Shown here: piece by piece, positions 33,618-41,881 of the stretch
How positions within the stretch are numbered: the first letter of the stretch is position 1
How the letters are laid out: every line of letters begins with the position of its first letter
From: Alphaproteobacteria bacterium
GTDB lineage: Bacteria > Pseudomonadota > Alphaproteobacteria > RF32 > CAG-239
Length of the DNA: 59,040 nt
Direction: 5' to 3'
NCBI GenBank assembly: GCA_017935485.1
Contig: JAGBHO010000026.1
Location: 1-59,040, forward strand
Notes under the pieces: generated by a model
What the model was told of the DNA's origin: nothing
Databases searched by the model: none
Seen by the model: only the letters and a program-made list of their open reading frames with translations
Program-made: the position numbers and the translations under genes

Positions 33618-34096
33618 AACAAAAGAGGAGGGCGCTGGCTCTCCCCTTCCTTTATGCTTATCTCTGTAAGACTTCGCCTTTTTTCAACGAGAAAGAGGAG
33701 GTGTAACCATTCCCCCTCTTTCCCAACTTCAACAACTTAAAGTCCAATAAAAATAACCCGCAACTTGTTAAAGAGGCGGGCGGATGTTCGAAAACCATAA
33801 AGAATCAGATGGCTCGGCTTATTTGGCTGAGCCTTATTCGCCGACATCCACCCGTAACAGGGCATATAGATGCCAGCGCATTATTTTTAAAGTCCATGCG
33901 CATGGACTGATTCTTTTAGAGGTTTTCGACGCCCCTGGCAGCAATCTCTTACTGCTGCCTTTAGTTTAACAGAAAAAAAGTTAAAATCAAGCGATCTTAT
34001 TTTCTTTTTTTAATAAAAGATGTTTTGCTATAAGCTAAAAGGCAAGAATAATCTTGCCTTTTAGTTGCTTGAACGGATAGCTGTTTGACGTTTCTC
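33618..34096. other. Gene-free, highly structured region between pepF and the minus-strand group
   Basis: No supportable gene is seen. The first 100 bases contain complementary tracts (GAAAGAGG near 33691 with CCCTCTTTC near 33716), followed by the folded candidate RNA at 33750-33970. The remaining 120 bases are AT-rich and precede the convergent end of the small membrane-protein gene at 34097. Confidence 0.5.
33750..33970 (+). ncRNA. Candidate structured non-coding RNA with terminator
   Basis: An outer stem pairs CGAAAACC and AAAGAATCAG (about 33788-33810) with CTGATTCTTT and GGTTTTCG (about 33908-33930). Inside are three hairpins: GGCTCGGCT/GGCTGAGCC, GGCAT-atag-ATGCC and the perfect AGTCCATG-cg-CATGGACT. 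A hairpin CCCGC/GCGGG precedes the outer stem. GGCAGCA/CTGCTGCC followed by TTTAGTTT ends it like an intrinsic terminator. This multibranch layout does not match 6S, tmRNA, RNase P or SRP RNA motifs that I can check. Strand is inferred from the terminator. Confidence 0.5.
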
Positions 34097-34411
34097 TTAA
34101 ACAAAGAAGCGCTGCCATATTGGCTTAACAGCATCCCAATGCAGAGCACAAATAATAATAGCCAGAAAGAACAAGACTATATCTATACAAACAGCATAAG
34201 TCTCAATTCTTGGATCTCTGCGAAAATTGAATAAGTTTTCTGAGATAATGATAGTCAAGGCAAAAAGCAAATCAAATATTATCATAAAAAAATCTATGGT
34301 AATAGTGGTATGCAATATGAAAACGGTCATGTAGAGAAAAAAGAAAATGAATGCAGATAAAACAGCAATAAAATTTTTTATCCGTCCGATTAATCTTTCT
34401 TTTTTATTCAT
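34097..34411 (-). CDS. Small multi-pass membrane protein
   Basis: 104 residues, nearly all hydrophobic, with four predicted membrane helices (for example FIAVLSAFIFFFLYMTVFIL and TYAVCIDIVLFFLAIIICAL) and a basic N-terminus. No family is recognised. It follows the glycine-zipper gene by 17 bases on the same strand and could be an immunity or accessory protein for the group. Confidence 0.55.
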   Translation of the reverse strand: MNKKERLIGRIKNFIAVLSAFIFFFLYMTVFILHTTITIDFFMIIFDLLFALTIIISENLFNFRRDPRIETYAVCIDIVLFFLAIIICALHWDAVKPIWQRFFV

Positions 34412-34428
34412 TAGCCCATTATCCCTGA

Positions 34429-34653
34429 TTATCTTTTATTAAGCATATTATATACTCCGCCCATAACGGTTCCTACTGTTTGTTCGTAAAGACCGCGTTC
34501 AGGTGGAAAATTTGAACGACCAAACATTAGTTTTCCAATATTGTGTCCCGCTGTTCCTCCAATAGCTCCAATGCCTATATTCTCAGCATAGTTTCCTAAT
34601 GTTTCTCCAACGGTATTTCCATCTTTCTTCATCAGGGGGAAGCTTATATTCAT
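34429..34653 (-). CDS. Small glycine-zipper protein
   Basis: 74 residues. The ATG at 34653 has a strong GGAGG on the minus strand at 34660-34664. The longer frame from 34794 overlaps the upstream gene and is rejected. The middle holds a glycine-zipper-like stretch (GETLGNYAENIGIGAIGGTAGHNIGKLMFG) of the kind that forms small membrane helices. No signal peptide is present. Function unknown. It fits the pore- or toxin-associated look of the group, but nothing more specific. Confidence 0.6.
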   Translation of the reverse strand: MNISFPLMKKDGNTVGETLGNYAENIGIGAIGGTAGHNIGKLMFGRSNFPPERGLYEQTVGTVMGGVYNMLNKR

Positions 34654-34687
34654 TGTTCCTCCAAGGCTATTTTCAACCTTTAAAAAA

Positions 34688-35077
34688 TCATTCCTTTTCT
34701 TTATAGGAGTAACAATTAATGCTGCTTTTATCTCTGTTTTGATTGTTACAATAGCCGTCTGTCGGACAATGTGAATCTTCAATGCAGTTATCAAACTCTG
34801 ATATCGCTTTGATTTCTATCAGATTAATTATCATCATCGGCATAAAGATAAAAGTGACAATCCATGCCAATTTCAACCATGTTTTTTGGGCTTCATAACT
34901 CATAATACTTAAAACAAGCAAAGAAAAATACAATGTATTTTTAAAATAAAGGGCATCTTTGGCAAAACCATAAATCTCAGTGTCCCAATAGAAATATTCG
35001 AAAATCGCCAACACAAAAAAAGCAAACAGCACAATAAAATATGAAATAGTGATAAAAACCGAGAACAATTTCTTCAT
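34688..35077 (-). CDS. Membrane protein with a cysteine-containing tail
   Basis: 129 residues with GGGGGAG just before the ATG. Three or more membrane helices lie in residues 5-100, and an exposed tail follows with cysteines (FDNCIEDSHCPTDGYCNNQ...NCYSYKEKE). The tail recalls small disulphide-bonded extracytoplasmic loops. No family is recognised. It lies downstream of the 306-residue protein with 69 bases between. Confidence 0.6.
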   Translation of the reverse strand: MKKLFSVFITISYFIVLFAFFVLAIFEYFYWDTEIYGFAKDALYFKNTLYFSLLVLSIMSYEAQKTWLKLAWIVTFIFMPMMIINLIEIKAISEFDNCIEDSHCPTDGYCNNQNRDKSSINCYSYKEKE

Positions 35078-35146
35078 GGATTTTCTCCCCCAAATACAAT
35101 GTTAACCAGTATATAGAAAACTGGTTAACATTGCAATCAAAAATTA

Positions 35147-36067
35147 TTAATAAAGACCTTCTTTTTTCATCCGAGGAGGTCTTAAATGTTCCAGCATTTT
35201 TATGCAAGATTTGTTTGGGTATTTTCTTCCCATGTCGTGCCCATATTGATTATTGGCAAGATCTTTTTCCAAATCTTGAATAATAACATCTTTTGGCATT
35301 TTATACCAATAATACTTTTTAGGATAATCATAATAATGTTCTTTAGCATATCCCAACATTAAACCATTTCTACCACTTTGCGGGCTGATTTGTGCCAGAT
35401 AACATTGTAATAAGGGATGATAATAATCGTCAATACCGTCAGCCGCACCTATTCCTTGACCATATTTGTTTACTAAATAATTCCCGGTGTTTTTCATTTC
35501 TTTCACATATTTAGCTCCTAATACGGCATTAGCGGTCAATTCACCAATTTGTTCACCCATTGAATAAAGTGAAGGTATTGGTGTGAGTTCGCTATCAATA
35601 GGGTTGCGGACGATATTTTGCCAGCCGCTTTCTTGCGTCATGTCGATGTCTTGATGTGTCGCACCGATTTGTTCTGTTTCGCCGTAAGTTGCCTGACCGG
35701 CCGGCACATAAGAACGCTGCGGAGACATATTCGTATTCTGCTGCATTCCGTAAGAGCCCTGTGTCGGCACATAAGATGTTTGTGCCGAACCATACGGTGT
35801 TTGCATTTGTGCGGCTTTTTTCGCTTCTTCCTCTTCCCGTTGCTGCGCCCGAAAGTCGCTTACAATGGCTTCCAAAACTTCGCGCGTTGACATATTGGAA
35901 CAATCAGGCTGCGGATTGTCTTGCTGCCATTGGCGATAGTCGTTAAACAAATTCATCATGTTTTCTTGATAGGAAAGTTCATGGTTATAAGGCTTGCGCT
36001 TAAACTTCTTCCCGAAATTGAAGCGCAGCCGCCGCTGCCCGTTATCAGAATTGTTGTTATCAAACAT
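35147..36067 (-). CDS. Unrecognised 306-residue protein with a tyrosine/histidine-rich C-terminal domain
   Basis: AAAGGAG lies 7 bases upstream of the ATG. The first third is basic then charged (RRLRFNFGKKFKRKPYNHEL). The middle is a low-complexity Gln/Ser/Tyr/Pro repeat (about 95-140: YGSAQTSYVPTQGSYG and similar). The C-terminal 110 residues contain DDYYHPLLQCYLAQISPQSGRN, KEHYYDYPK and DLANNQYGHDMGR, which loosely resemble DxxxHxxxxxxxAQ...N-x-x-G blocks of some polymorphic-toxin C-terminal domains. That resemblance is inference. It heads the minus-strand group with the three small proteins. Confidence 0.6.
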   Translation of the reverse strand: MFDNNNSDNGQRRLRFNFGKKFKRKPYNHELSYQENMMNLFNDYRQWQQDNPQPDCSNMSTREVLEAIVSDFRAQQREEEEAKKAAQMQTPYGSAQTSYVPTQGSYGMQQNTNMSPQRSYVPAGQATYGETEQIGATHQDIDMTQESGWQNIVRNPIDSELTPIPSLYSMGEQIGELTANAVLGAKYVKEMKNTGNYLVNKYGQGIGAADGIDDYYHPLLQCYLAQISPQSGRNGLMLGYAKEHYYDYPKKYYWYKMPKDVIIQDLEKDLANNQYGHDMGRKYPNKSCIKMLEHLRPPRMKKEGLY

Positions 36068-36268
36068 TTTTCTTCTCCTTTTATAAAATTAACACATTCA
36101 AGAAATTTATTTTCCGCCGGAAACTAAATTCCCCATATATTCAAATAGAGAATAATATTCAATAACGCAAGCCCGCAACTCACAAAATGCAAATTTTTTT
36201 CAAAAAAAGCACTACAACAACATTAAGACCGCACAGCCTGACACCAGATTTTTTTGACTGCAAACCTC

Positions 36269-36297
36269 TTGACTTGCCGTATCTTTTGTTATATGTT
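36269..36297 (+). promoter_or_regulatory. Probable promoter for the 115-residue membrane protein
   Basis: TTGACT (36269-36274), a 17-base spacer and TATGTT (36292-36297) lie 38 bases before the ATG, with an AT-rich leader lacking a ribosome site. Confidence 0.45.
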
Positions 36298-36335
36298 CCC
36301 GCTCACTTAACAATTATTATTTAAATTATCAATTT

Positions 36336-36683
36336 ATGGAAAAATTTTTGAAAACCTGTTGGGAATCGTTAGAAGCCTTTTGCAGCTTTCTTTACCGGGT
36401 ATTTATCGAGAGCGGAAAACTTGACCGTTTTTATGACTGGGCGTGTGACCATGTGATTGCTACGGCCATTCTTTTGGTATTGATTGCCATTGCACTGTTT
36501 TGGTTTGCAAAATCGGCAAAAAACATCGGCATTATTGCTTTTTCGGCCTTTGCTGCCTTTTGCGCGTTAAATTACTATTTTGAACCGCATGACGAAAGTT
36601 TTAATGTTTTTATTCTGGCAATTCTGGTGGCATCCGGTTTTGGCATTTTCTTCGGCGTTTACAGGTTAAAAAGAATGTTCTGA
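36336..36683 (+). CDS. Small membrane protein
   Basis: 115 residues. Two or three helices are visible (VIATAILLVLIAIALFWFA, IGIIAFSAFAAFCALNYYF and FNVFILAILVASGFGIFFGVY). The N-terminal 35 residues are soluble with aromatic residues. No family is recognised. It is monocistronic between its own promoter and the bidirectional terminator at 36687-36720. Confidence 0.65.
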   Translation: MEKFLKTCWESLEAFCSFLYRVFIESGKLDRFYDWACDHVIATAILLVLIAIALFWFAKSAKNIGIIAFSAFAAFCALNYYFEPHDESFNVFILAILVASGFGIFFGVYRLKRMF

Positions 36684-36686
36684 TAA

Positions 36687-36720
36687 AAAAAGGCCTTATC
36701 CTTCCGGATAAAGCCTTTTT
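36687..36720. terminator. Bidirectional terminator between convergent genes
   Basis: AAAGGC-c-TTATCC pairs with GGATAA-a-GCCTTT around a four-base loop, with an A run on the left and a T run on the right. Confidence 0.8.
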
Positions 36721-36722
36721 TA

Positions 36723-37934
36723 TTACTGATAGTCAAACGCATTTTTAAATTTTCCGAGGTTGAAGGTTTCATCAAAGACAAGCGTATAGACCCCGTCTTC
36801 TTTGACATAAGCCTCAACATCGACCTTACCGGACAATTTTTCATTATCCGTCCAGAATTCTGCTCCCTCAATACCGGTATAAAAATTTTTGACCGGCCAT
36901 TTTTGGCTTCCGCAAAGCAGATAAGTACTGTTTTTGCTTACAACCGCAATGGTATCATAACTGGCGGCAACAGGCCTATGCCCTGCGTCAAAAAGCGTGA
37001 ATTCCGAGGCATCATCAACGTCTTCGCACAATTTATGCCCGCTTTGGTCATAAACAGCGCTGCCGGACAGAAGATAGGCACCATAGACGCGCAAACGGCG
37101 GAATGACGTGCCGACAACCGTTTCCTGACCTGTTTTCAGGTTTTTGATAATACATTTATCATTATCGCAAACGGCAAAAACCTCAGGATTCCAATTATTC
37201 AACGCCTGCCACCGCACCGGCAGAAGCTCATCCCCGTTCAAAGAATAAGCACCAAAACGCGCACTGTTATCTTCGACAATAAAAACACCGTTATGGTAGT
37301 TTATGTCATCAAATGCAGCGGGAGCAACCAGTTTTCCGTCAGAAAGCCTGGCAATGCCGAGCCGGCGGTTTTTGAAGACCAGCATATAGCCGGTGTTTTC
37401 AAAGCCAAAACCCAAGCCATGCGCCGAAACGTTTACCCAGTTGCTGAGCTTTTCATATTCCGGAGGCAGGATGGTTTGCAAATCCGGCGACAATATGCCG
37501 TATTTACCCTTGGTTTTGATCCGGATGAAATCCGTACCGTTGTTCTCAAAGCCGATTTCCTCATAATCAGCCAGCAGGACGCTGCCGTCTTCCGCAAACA
37601 AGCTTGTCCGACCGTTTTTGCTTGCAAAAAAATACAAAGACGATCCGCTTTTCCAGTTGCGCCAGTCCAGTTTGTCATATTCTGCCGGAATGATTGCCTT
37701 TTGGCCGTTTCCGTCTTTTTTGACCAGTCCGTATCTGCCGTTTTGTTCAATCAGATACAACCCTCTGGCTGAAGAAACGGTGCTGGTGCGGCCTGAAACG
37801 GTTTCGGTTTGAGGCGGCCGGCCTGAATCTGAAGACTGGGAACGGTTTTCCGTTTTGTTTCGACTGCAGGCAAAAAGCAACAAAATGACAATGCCCGATA
37901 AGGCAAAACACAATTTTTTTAAACTCGCATTCAT
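36723..37934 (-). CDS. WG-repeat lipoprotein
   Basis: 403 residues. The N-terminal signal ends in LLLFAC, giving a lipidated Cys23. A Ser/Thr-rich spacer follows, then several WG-type repeats, each with GxYGL/I and a later IIPAEYDKL-like strand (NGRYGLVKKDG, KGKYGILSPDL, NRRLGIARLSDG, SARFGAYSLNG). Such repeat proteins form beta-structures in the periplasm or on the surface and often bind unknown partners. No enzyme motif is seen. It is convergent with the small membrane-protein gene. Confidence 0.8.
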   Translation of the reverse strand: MNASLKKLCFALSGIVILLLFACSRNKTENRSQSSDSGRPPQTETVSGRTSTVSSARGLYLIEQNGRYGLVKKDGNGQKAIIPAEYDKLDWRNWKSGSSLYFFASKNGRTSLFAEDGSVLLADYEEIGFENNGTDFIRIKTKGKYGILSPDLQTILPPEYEKLSNWVNVSAHGLGFGFENTGYMLVFKNRRLGIARLSDGKLVAPAAFDDINYHNGVFIVEDNSARFGAYSLNGDELLPVRWQALNNWNPEVFAVCDNDKCIIKNLKTGQETVVGTSFRRLRVYGAYLLSGSAVYDQSGHKLCEDVDDASEFTLFDAGHRPVAASYDTIAVVSKNSTYLLCGSQKWPVKNFYTGIEGAEFWTDNEKLSGKVDVEAYVKEDGVYTLVFDETFNLGKFKNAFDYQ

Positions 37935-38104
37935 AAAAAAGATTTTTTTAATTAATAAATATTTAAGTCTTACTCTGTTTGCGGTTCAAAAACGTTTGAC
38001 CTTTTCCTTAATGATAAAACAGAATAATACTTTTGGGACTGACGGTATAGCATGTCATTTTGCCAAAAGCAAGAAAATTTCCGCATTCCCGTTATGGACA
38101 ACCG

Positions 38105-38133
38105 TTGACAAAAAAAGCATTTCAAATTATACT
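38105..38133 (+). promoter_or_regulatory. Strong sigma-70-type promoter
   Basis: TTGACA (38105-38110), an exact 17-base spacer and TATACT (38128-38133) lie 41 bases before the ATG at 38175, with an AT-rich leader and no ribosome site. Confidence 0.8.
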
Positions 38134-38174
38134 GTTTTCAGTTCGTTTATTATTAATCTTTAAAATTCAATCTT

Positions 38175-38714
38175 ATGAAACTTATTATTTTAGTGTTGTT
38201 TCTTTGTTGTTTATACGCTTTTGTTCTGACGGTTCAGAAAAGCAAAATGGTTGGCGTTCTGGCAAAAATAATGAAGAATCTGTATGCTCCCGCATCTTTG
38301 GAACAGGCCCGGCAAAATGTTGAGCTTTTGCAAAAAGCTGATGACCGCTTAAACGGGAAATCTCCGGCTGACGCCATAAACGATTTTCTGGTTTCCAAAA
38401 TTTTGAAATATTTAATGTGGTTCAACATGGCCATTGCCGCCTTCAGTACCGGAATGATTATCATCACCGTTTATTTTCTTCCGATCGGCCTATACAGCTT
38501 TATGATTACGGGAGCCGTTATTTCTCTCTGTTGGAGCGGACTTAACTTTTCCGTTCTCTTCTGTGCCGACGGCAAATTAATGCAGCTTATCATCAACTAC
38601 ATTACCATTTGCGAAGAACCGCGGTTTTGGAATACGGACAATCCGGCCGAAGCCCGAGAAAAATTCAGACCCGAAGCCATATTAAAAACGGCAACGAAAA
38701 TGTATCCGCTTTAA
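38175..38714 (+). CDS. Unknown membrane protein
   Basis: 179 residues. An N-terminal helix (LIILVLFLCCLYAFVLTVQ) comes first, then a soluble helical segment, then two more helices around 90-135 (MWFNMAIAAFSTGMIIITVYF, YSFMITGAVISLCWSGL). It ends in a soluble region. No family is recognised. It is monocistronic, with a near-consensus promoter upstream and a terminator shared with anmK downstream. Confidence 0.65.
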   Translation: MKLIILVLFLCCLYAFVLTVQKSKMVGVLAKIMKNLYAPASLEQARQNVELLQKADDRLNGKSPADAINDFLVSKILKYLMWFNMAIAAFSTGMIIITVYFLPIGLYSFMITGAVISLCWSGLNFSVLFCADGKLMQLIINYITICEEPRFWNTDNPAEAREKFRPEAILKTATKMYPL

Positions 38715-38718
38715 CTTT

Positions 38719-38752
38719 AATCCCCTTTGTTTTCCGGCAAAGGGGATTTTTT
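38719..38752. terminator. Bidirectional terminator
   Basis: AATCCCCTTTG/CAAAGGGGATT, an 11-bp stem with an eight-base loop and a T6 run. It serves the membrane-protein gene and convergent anmK. Confidence 0.85.
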
Positions 38753-38755
38753 GTT

Positions 38756-39856
38756 TCAGGGCTCGAAAATCTCACCGCCGACCATCGGTTCCGGCACACC
38801 GGTCGTTGACGGAAAACTGATTGGCAGATTATACAGTCGGCGCACGGCCATAAAAGCAAAAGCCTGCGCTTCCAGTTCATCGGCATTCCACCCTACATCA
38901 TTGGCCGTCCGAACCTCGACATTTTCCAACCGTTGGCGGATAAAACGCACTAAAGTCGGGTTTCTGGCACCGCCGCCGCAAACAATTATCTGTTTTGGCA
39001 TTTCCGGCAAATACATAGCGCAGGAATAAGCAACCGCCTCGGCCGTAAACGCCGTTGCCGTCGCAGCACCGTCTTCCAGGCTCAGCCCTTCCAGATGCTC
39101 CAGTTTGTCCCGAAAGATATTGCGGTCGATCGACTTGGGCGGATACTGGGCAAAATATTTATGGCGCATCAGCGCTGCCAGCACCTTGCCGTTAATATTT
39201 CCCAAAGCGGCCAGTTTGCCGTTATAATCCATGTGCTGTCCGGCGTGTTTTAAAACCCAGTCGTTTATCGGCGCATTGCCGGGGCCGGTATCAAAAGCCA
39301 GCATCTCACCGTTTGAACCGATCCACGTGATATTGGACACGCCGCCGATATTCAGGACGCCGACCGGTTTTTCCATATTGGCGCAGAGGGCATTATGAAA
39401 TACCGGCACCAAAGGGGCACCCTCTCCGCCGGCGGCAACATCGGCATTGCGAAAACGACAGACAACTTTTATTCCGGTCTGCCCTGCCAGCGCGGCACCG
39501 TCACCAATCTGATGAGTATAGCGGTTTTGGGGCTCGTGATGGATGGTATGTCCGTGAAAACCGATAATGTCTATTTTTTCATCGGTATCGGCAATAAATT
39601 CTTTAACGGCAGCGGCATGGAAACGGGTCAGTTCCTCTTCCACCTGACGGATTTGAGCGGCATCGGTTTCGTTATCGGGCTTTTTGCCGAGAACGGCACG
39701 GATATTTTCACGCATGACCTCGTCATAAGGCACCGTTCGGGACGGGCCAAAATCATAAACGTCAAAACCGTCGGTCGTTATGGCGGCAATGTCCACGCCG
39801 TCCAGCGAGGTTCCGCTCATCAGTCCCAAAGCTCTTACTTTTTTTATCAAATCCAT
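38756..39856 (-). CDS. anmK: Anhydro-N-acetylmuramic acid kinase
   Basis: 366 residues from the ATG at 39856. Family motifs are GLMSGTSLDGVDIA at the start, DIIGFHGHTIHH, NIGGVSNITW, AFDTGPGNAPIND and the ATP-binding VCGGGARNPTLV. It opens and phosphorylates 1,6-anhydro-MurNAc recovered from peptidoglycan turnover, giving MurNAc-6-phosphate for recycling. The presence of anmK implies an active recycling route, although other recycling genes are not in the window. It is divergent from tyrS by 91 bases. Confidence 0.95.
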   Translation of the reverse strand: MDLIKKVRALGLMSGTSLDGVDIAAITTDGFDVYDFGPSRTVPYDEVMRENIRAVLGKKPDNETDAAQIRQVEEELTRFHAAAVKEFIADTDEKIDIIGFHGHTIHHEPQNRYTHQIGDGAALAGQTGIKVVCRFRNADVAAGGEGAPLVPVFHNALCANMEKPVGVLNIGGVSNITWIGSNGEMLAFDTGPGNAPINDWVLKHAGQHMDYNGKLAALGNINGKVLAALMRHKYFAQYPPKSIDRNIFRDKLEHLEGLSLEDGAATATAFTAEAVAYSCAMYLPEMPKQIIVCGGGARNPTLVRFIRQRLENVEVRTANDVGWNADELEAQAFAFMAVRRLYNLPISFPSTTGVPEPMVGGEIFEP

Positions 39857-39947
39857 GTCAAAAATTCGCTCTTTTCTGTATTGCAATGTTTGAATATTAT
39901 GTTACTATCCGTTAAGAATTGGTTATATTTTTATTTAGGAAAAGGAA

Positions 39948-41204
39948 ATGAGTAATTTTAAGTCACAGTTTTTTAACCTGATGGTCGAACGCGGTTTTTA
40001 CAATCAATGCACTAATGAAAACGGTTTTGACTCTTATCTCTACGAATGCGAGAAATCAGGAAAGCCGGCTGTGGGTTATCTGGGCTCGGATCCGACCGGC
40101 GACAGTCTGCATGTGGGACATATCGTTCCTTTGATGATGATGCGGTGGTTTCAGAAATGCGGGCATAAACCTATTACCTTGGTGGGCGGAGCAACCGCGC
40201 GAATCGGTGATCCGTCAGGCAAAGACAAACTGCGGCCGTTTTTGGACGAAGAAACGCTGCAACACAATATTAAAGGCCTGAAAAAATCTTTCAGCAAGTT
40301 TCTGAAGTTCGGCGACAGCGCCAACGATGCACTGATGGTCGACAACTGGGACTGGTTCAAAGATATCAACTATCTTGAATTTCTGCGCGATATCGGCACT
40401 TGTTATTCCGTCAACCGCATGCTGACGATGGACAGTGTGAAATCGCGTCTGGAACGTGAACAGCCGATGTCTTTTCTGGAATTTAACTATATGCTGCTGC
40501 AAGGTTACGATTTTTGCGTCTTGTACAACAAATACGGCTGCCGTGCGCAAATTGCAGGTTCCGACCAATGGGGAAACATCACATCAGGCACAGAACTCGG
40601 ACGCCGCCGTTATGATGTGGAGTTGTTTGGCTTTACCAGCCCGATCATCACTGACTCTTCCGGCAAAAAAATGGGAAAATCCGAGGGCAACGCCGTTTGG
40701 ATTAATGAAGAAAAGCTGCCTGCGTATAATTACTACCAGTATTTCCGCAATATCGGCGATGCCGAAGTCGGCAAATGCCTGCGCATTTATACCGATCTGC
40801 CGCTTGACGAAATCCGCCGGTTGGAAAGCCTTAAAGATCAGGAAATCAACGAAGCCAAAAAGATTCTGGCTTTTGAAGCGACCCGAATCTGCCGCGGCGA
40901 AGAAGAAGCAAGACTGGCTCAGGAAAGTGCCATCAAGACTTTTGAGCAGGGCGGCATGGGCGGCGAACTGCCCAGCATTGAAGTTGCCGATGTTAACGGC
41001 CTCGGCGTTTTGGATGCCTTTTTGCAGATCGGTTTTGTGGAAAGCAAAGGCGAAGCCCGCCGCTTGATGAAGCAAAACGGACTGAAAATCAATGACAAAG
41101 TCATTACCGATGAGAATTATCATTTCTCGGCGGCTGATTTGGTTGACGGCAAAATCAAACTTTCTCAGGGCAAGAAAAAGCATGGCCTGATTAAGGTTGC
41201 ATAA
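39948..41204 (+). CDS. tyrS: Tyrosyl-tRNA synthetase
   Basis: 418 residues. The class I signature appears as LHVGHIVPL (HIGH-like), and KMGKSEGN is the KMSKS loop. The tyrosine-binding MSFLEFNYMLLQGYDF and AGSDQWGNI are also present. The C-terminal S4 RNA-binding domain is visible near residue 345 onward (GLGVLDAFLQIGFVESKGEARRLMKQNGLKIND). It charges tRNA-Tyr with tyrosine. AAAAGGA precedes the start, and a UUCG-loop terminator follows. Confidence 0.97.
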   Translation: MSNFKSQFFNLMVERGFYNQCTNENGFDSYLYECEKSGKPAVGYLGSDPTGDSLHVGHIVPLMMMRWFQKCGHKPITLVGGATARIGDPSGKDKLRPFLDEETLQHNIKGLKKSFSKFLKFGDSANDALMVDNWDWFKDINYLEFLRDIGTCYSVNRMLTMDSVKSRLEREQPMSFLEFNYMLLQGYDFCVLYNKYGCRAQIAGSDQWGNITSGTELGRRRYDVELFGFTSPIITDSSGKKMGKSEGNAVWINEEKLPAYNYYQYFRNIGDAEVGKCLRIYTDLPLDEIRRLESLKDQEINEAKKILAFEATRICRGEEEARLAQESAIKTFEQGGMGGELPSIEVADVNGLGVLDAFLQIGFVESKGEARRLMKQNGLKINDKVITDENYHFSAADLVDGKIKLSQGKKKHGLIKVA

Positions 41205-41226
41205 GCTTTTATTTTGCGCATGGACG

Positions 41227-41253
41227 GAGGAATCTTCGGATTCCTCTTTTTTT
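41227..41253 (+). terminator. UUCG-loop terminator after tyrS
   Basis: GAGGAATC/GATTCCTC stem closed by a C(TTCG)G tetraloop and followed by seven T residues. Confidence 0.9.
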
Positions 41254-41266
41254 GCAGAAAAAAGGC

Positions 41267-41295
41267 TTGCTTTTCTAAAAATAATATGATATATG
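41267..41295 (+). promoter_or_regulatory. Probable promoter for the 171-residue protein
   Basis: TTGCTT (41267-41272) and TATATG (41290-41295) with a 17-base spacer lie 36 bases before the ATG at 41332. The leader is AT-rich without a ribosome site. Confidence 0.45.
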
Positions 41296-41331
41296 ACAAA
41301 ATTGTACAAATTAATTATTAATATATAAATT

Positions 41332-41847
41332 ATGAAAGCATTAAAATTAGAAGAATTTGATGATTTCTACGGAAATATCTTAGCGAGTGTATCATTAATC
41401 CGAAAACAGGAATTTGAAGAAAACAAAGAGCGGCTCATACGGGAAACCAATGATCTGCCCAAAAATTTTCAACATCGAATTGCCTTTATGCGGCAATATG
41501 TCGAAGATTTTGACGTCCGGTTCTGGGCTCTGATTCTTAACTGCTGCAAAGCGGCTCTTAATATTTGCAAGTTTTATCCCAACGGCAATTTCAGAGATGT
41601 CACACCGGAAATTCTTGATACGCTGGTTAGCGGTTTTCGCTTAAATGCCGATGAAAAAGCTTTTGCTTTTTCTCTGGCGATTGCTTACTTTAATGATGAA
41701 CAGCAAAAGCCGGATTTTGACAATCTGCTGGCCCTGTGCCTGCCGGATCCGTGGCCGATTTCGCCGCTCGGGTCTTTTCAGTATGCAAGAGAAATCGTCA
41801 TTTATAAAAACTCAGACGAATATGCCCGCATTGAGGGGTGTAAATAA
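41332..41847 (+). CDS. Unrecognised helical protein
   Basis: 171 residues, soluble and mainly helical, with no signal peptide or membrane helix. A central segment reads FWALILNCCKAALNICKFYPNGNFRD, and the last part is rich in Asp, Pro and Phe. No family is recognised. It starts at an ATG in AT-rich sequence without a ribosome site, and the next gene lies 34 bases downstream on the same strand. Confidence 0.65.
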   Translation: MKALKLEEFDDFYGNILASVSLIRKQEFEENKERLIRETNDLPKNFQHRIAFMRQYVEDFDVRFWALILNCCKAALNICKFYPNGNFRDVTPEILDTLVSGFRLNADEKAFAFSLAIAYFNDEQQKPDFDNLLALCLPDPWPISPLGSFQYAREIVIYKNSDEYARIEGCK

Positions 41848-41881
41848 AAACAGATTTATTAACTTAAAAAATTTTTTTATT

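Noticed and set aside
33784..33969. A 61-residue frame inside the structured RNA candidate
   Set aside because: It has no ribosome site, covers palindromic hairpins and has no protein features.
33618..33970. 6S RNA, tmRNA, SRP RNA or RNase P RNA
   Set aside because: The conserved core motifs (RNase P GAGGAAAGTCC, SRP GGAAGCAGCC, tmRNA TTCGAC start with a matching tRNA-like end) are not seen, and the multibranch layout differs from the 6S hairpin.
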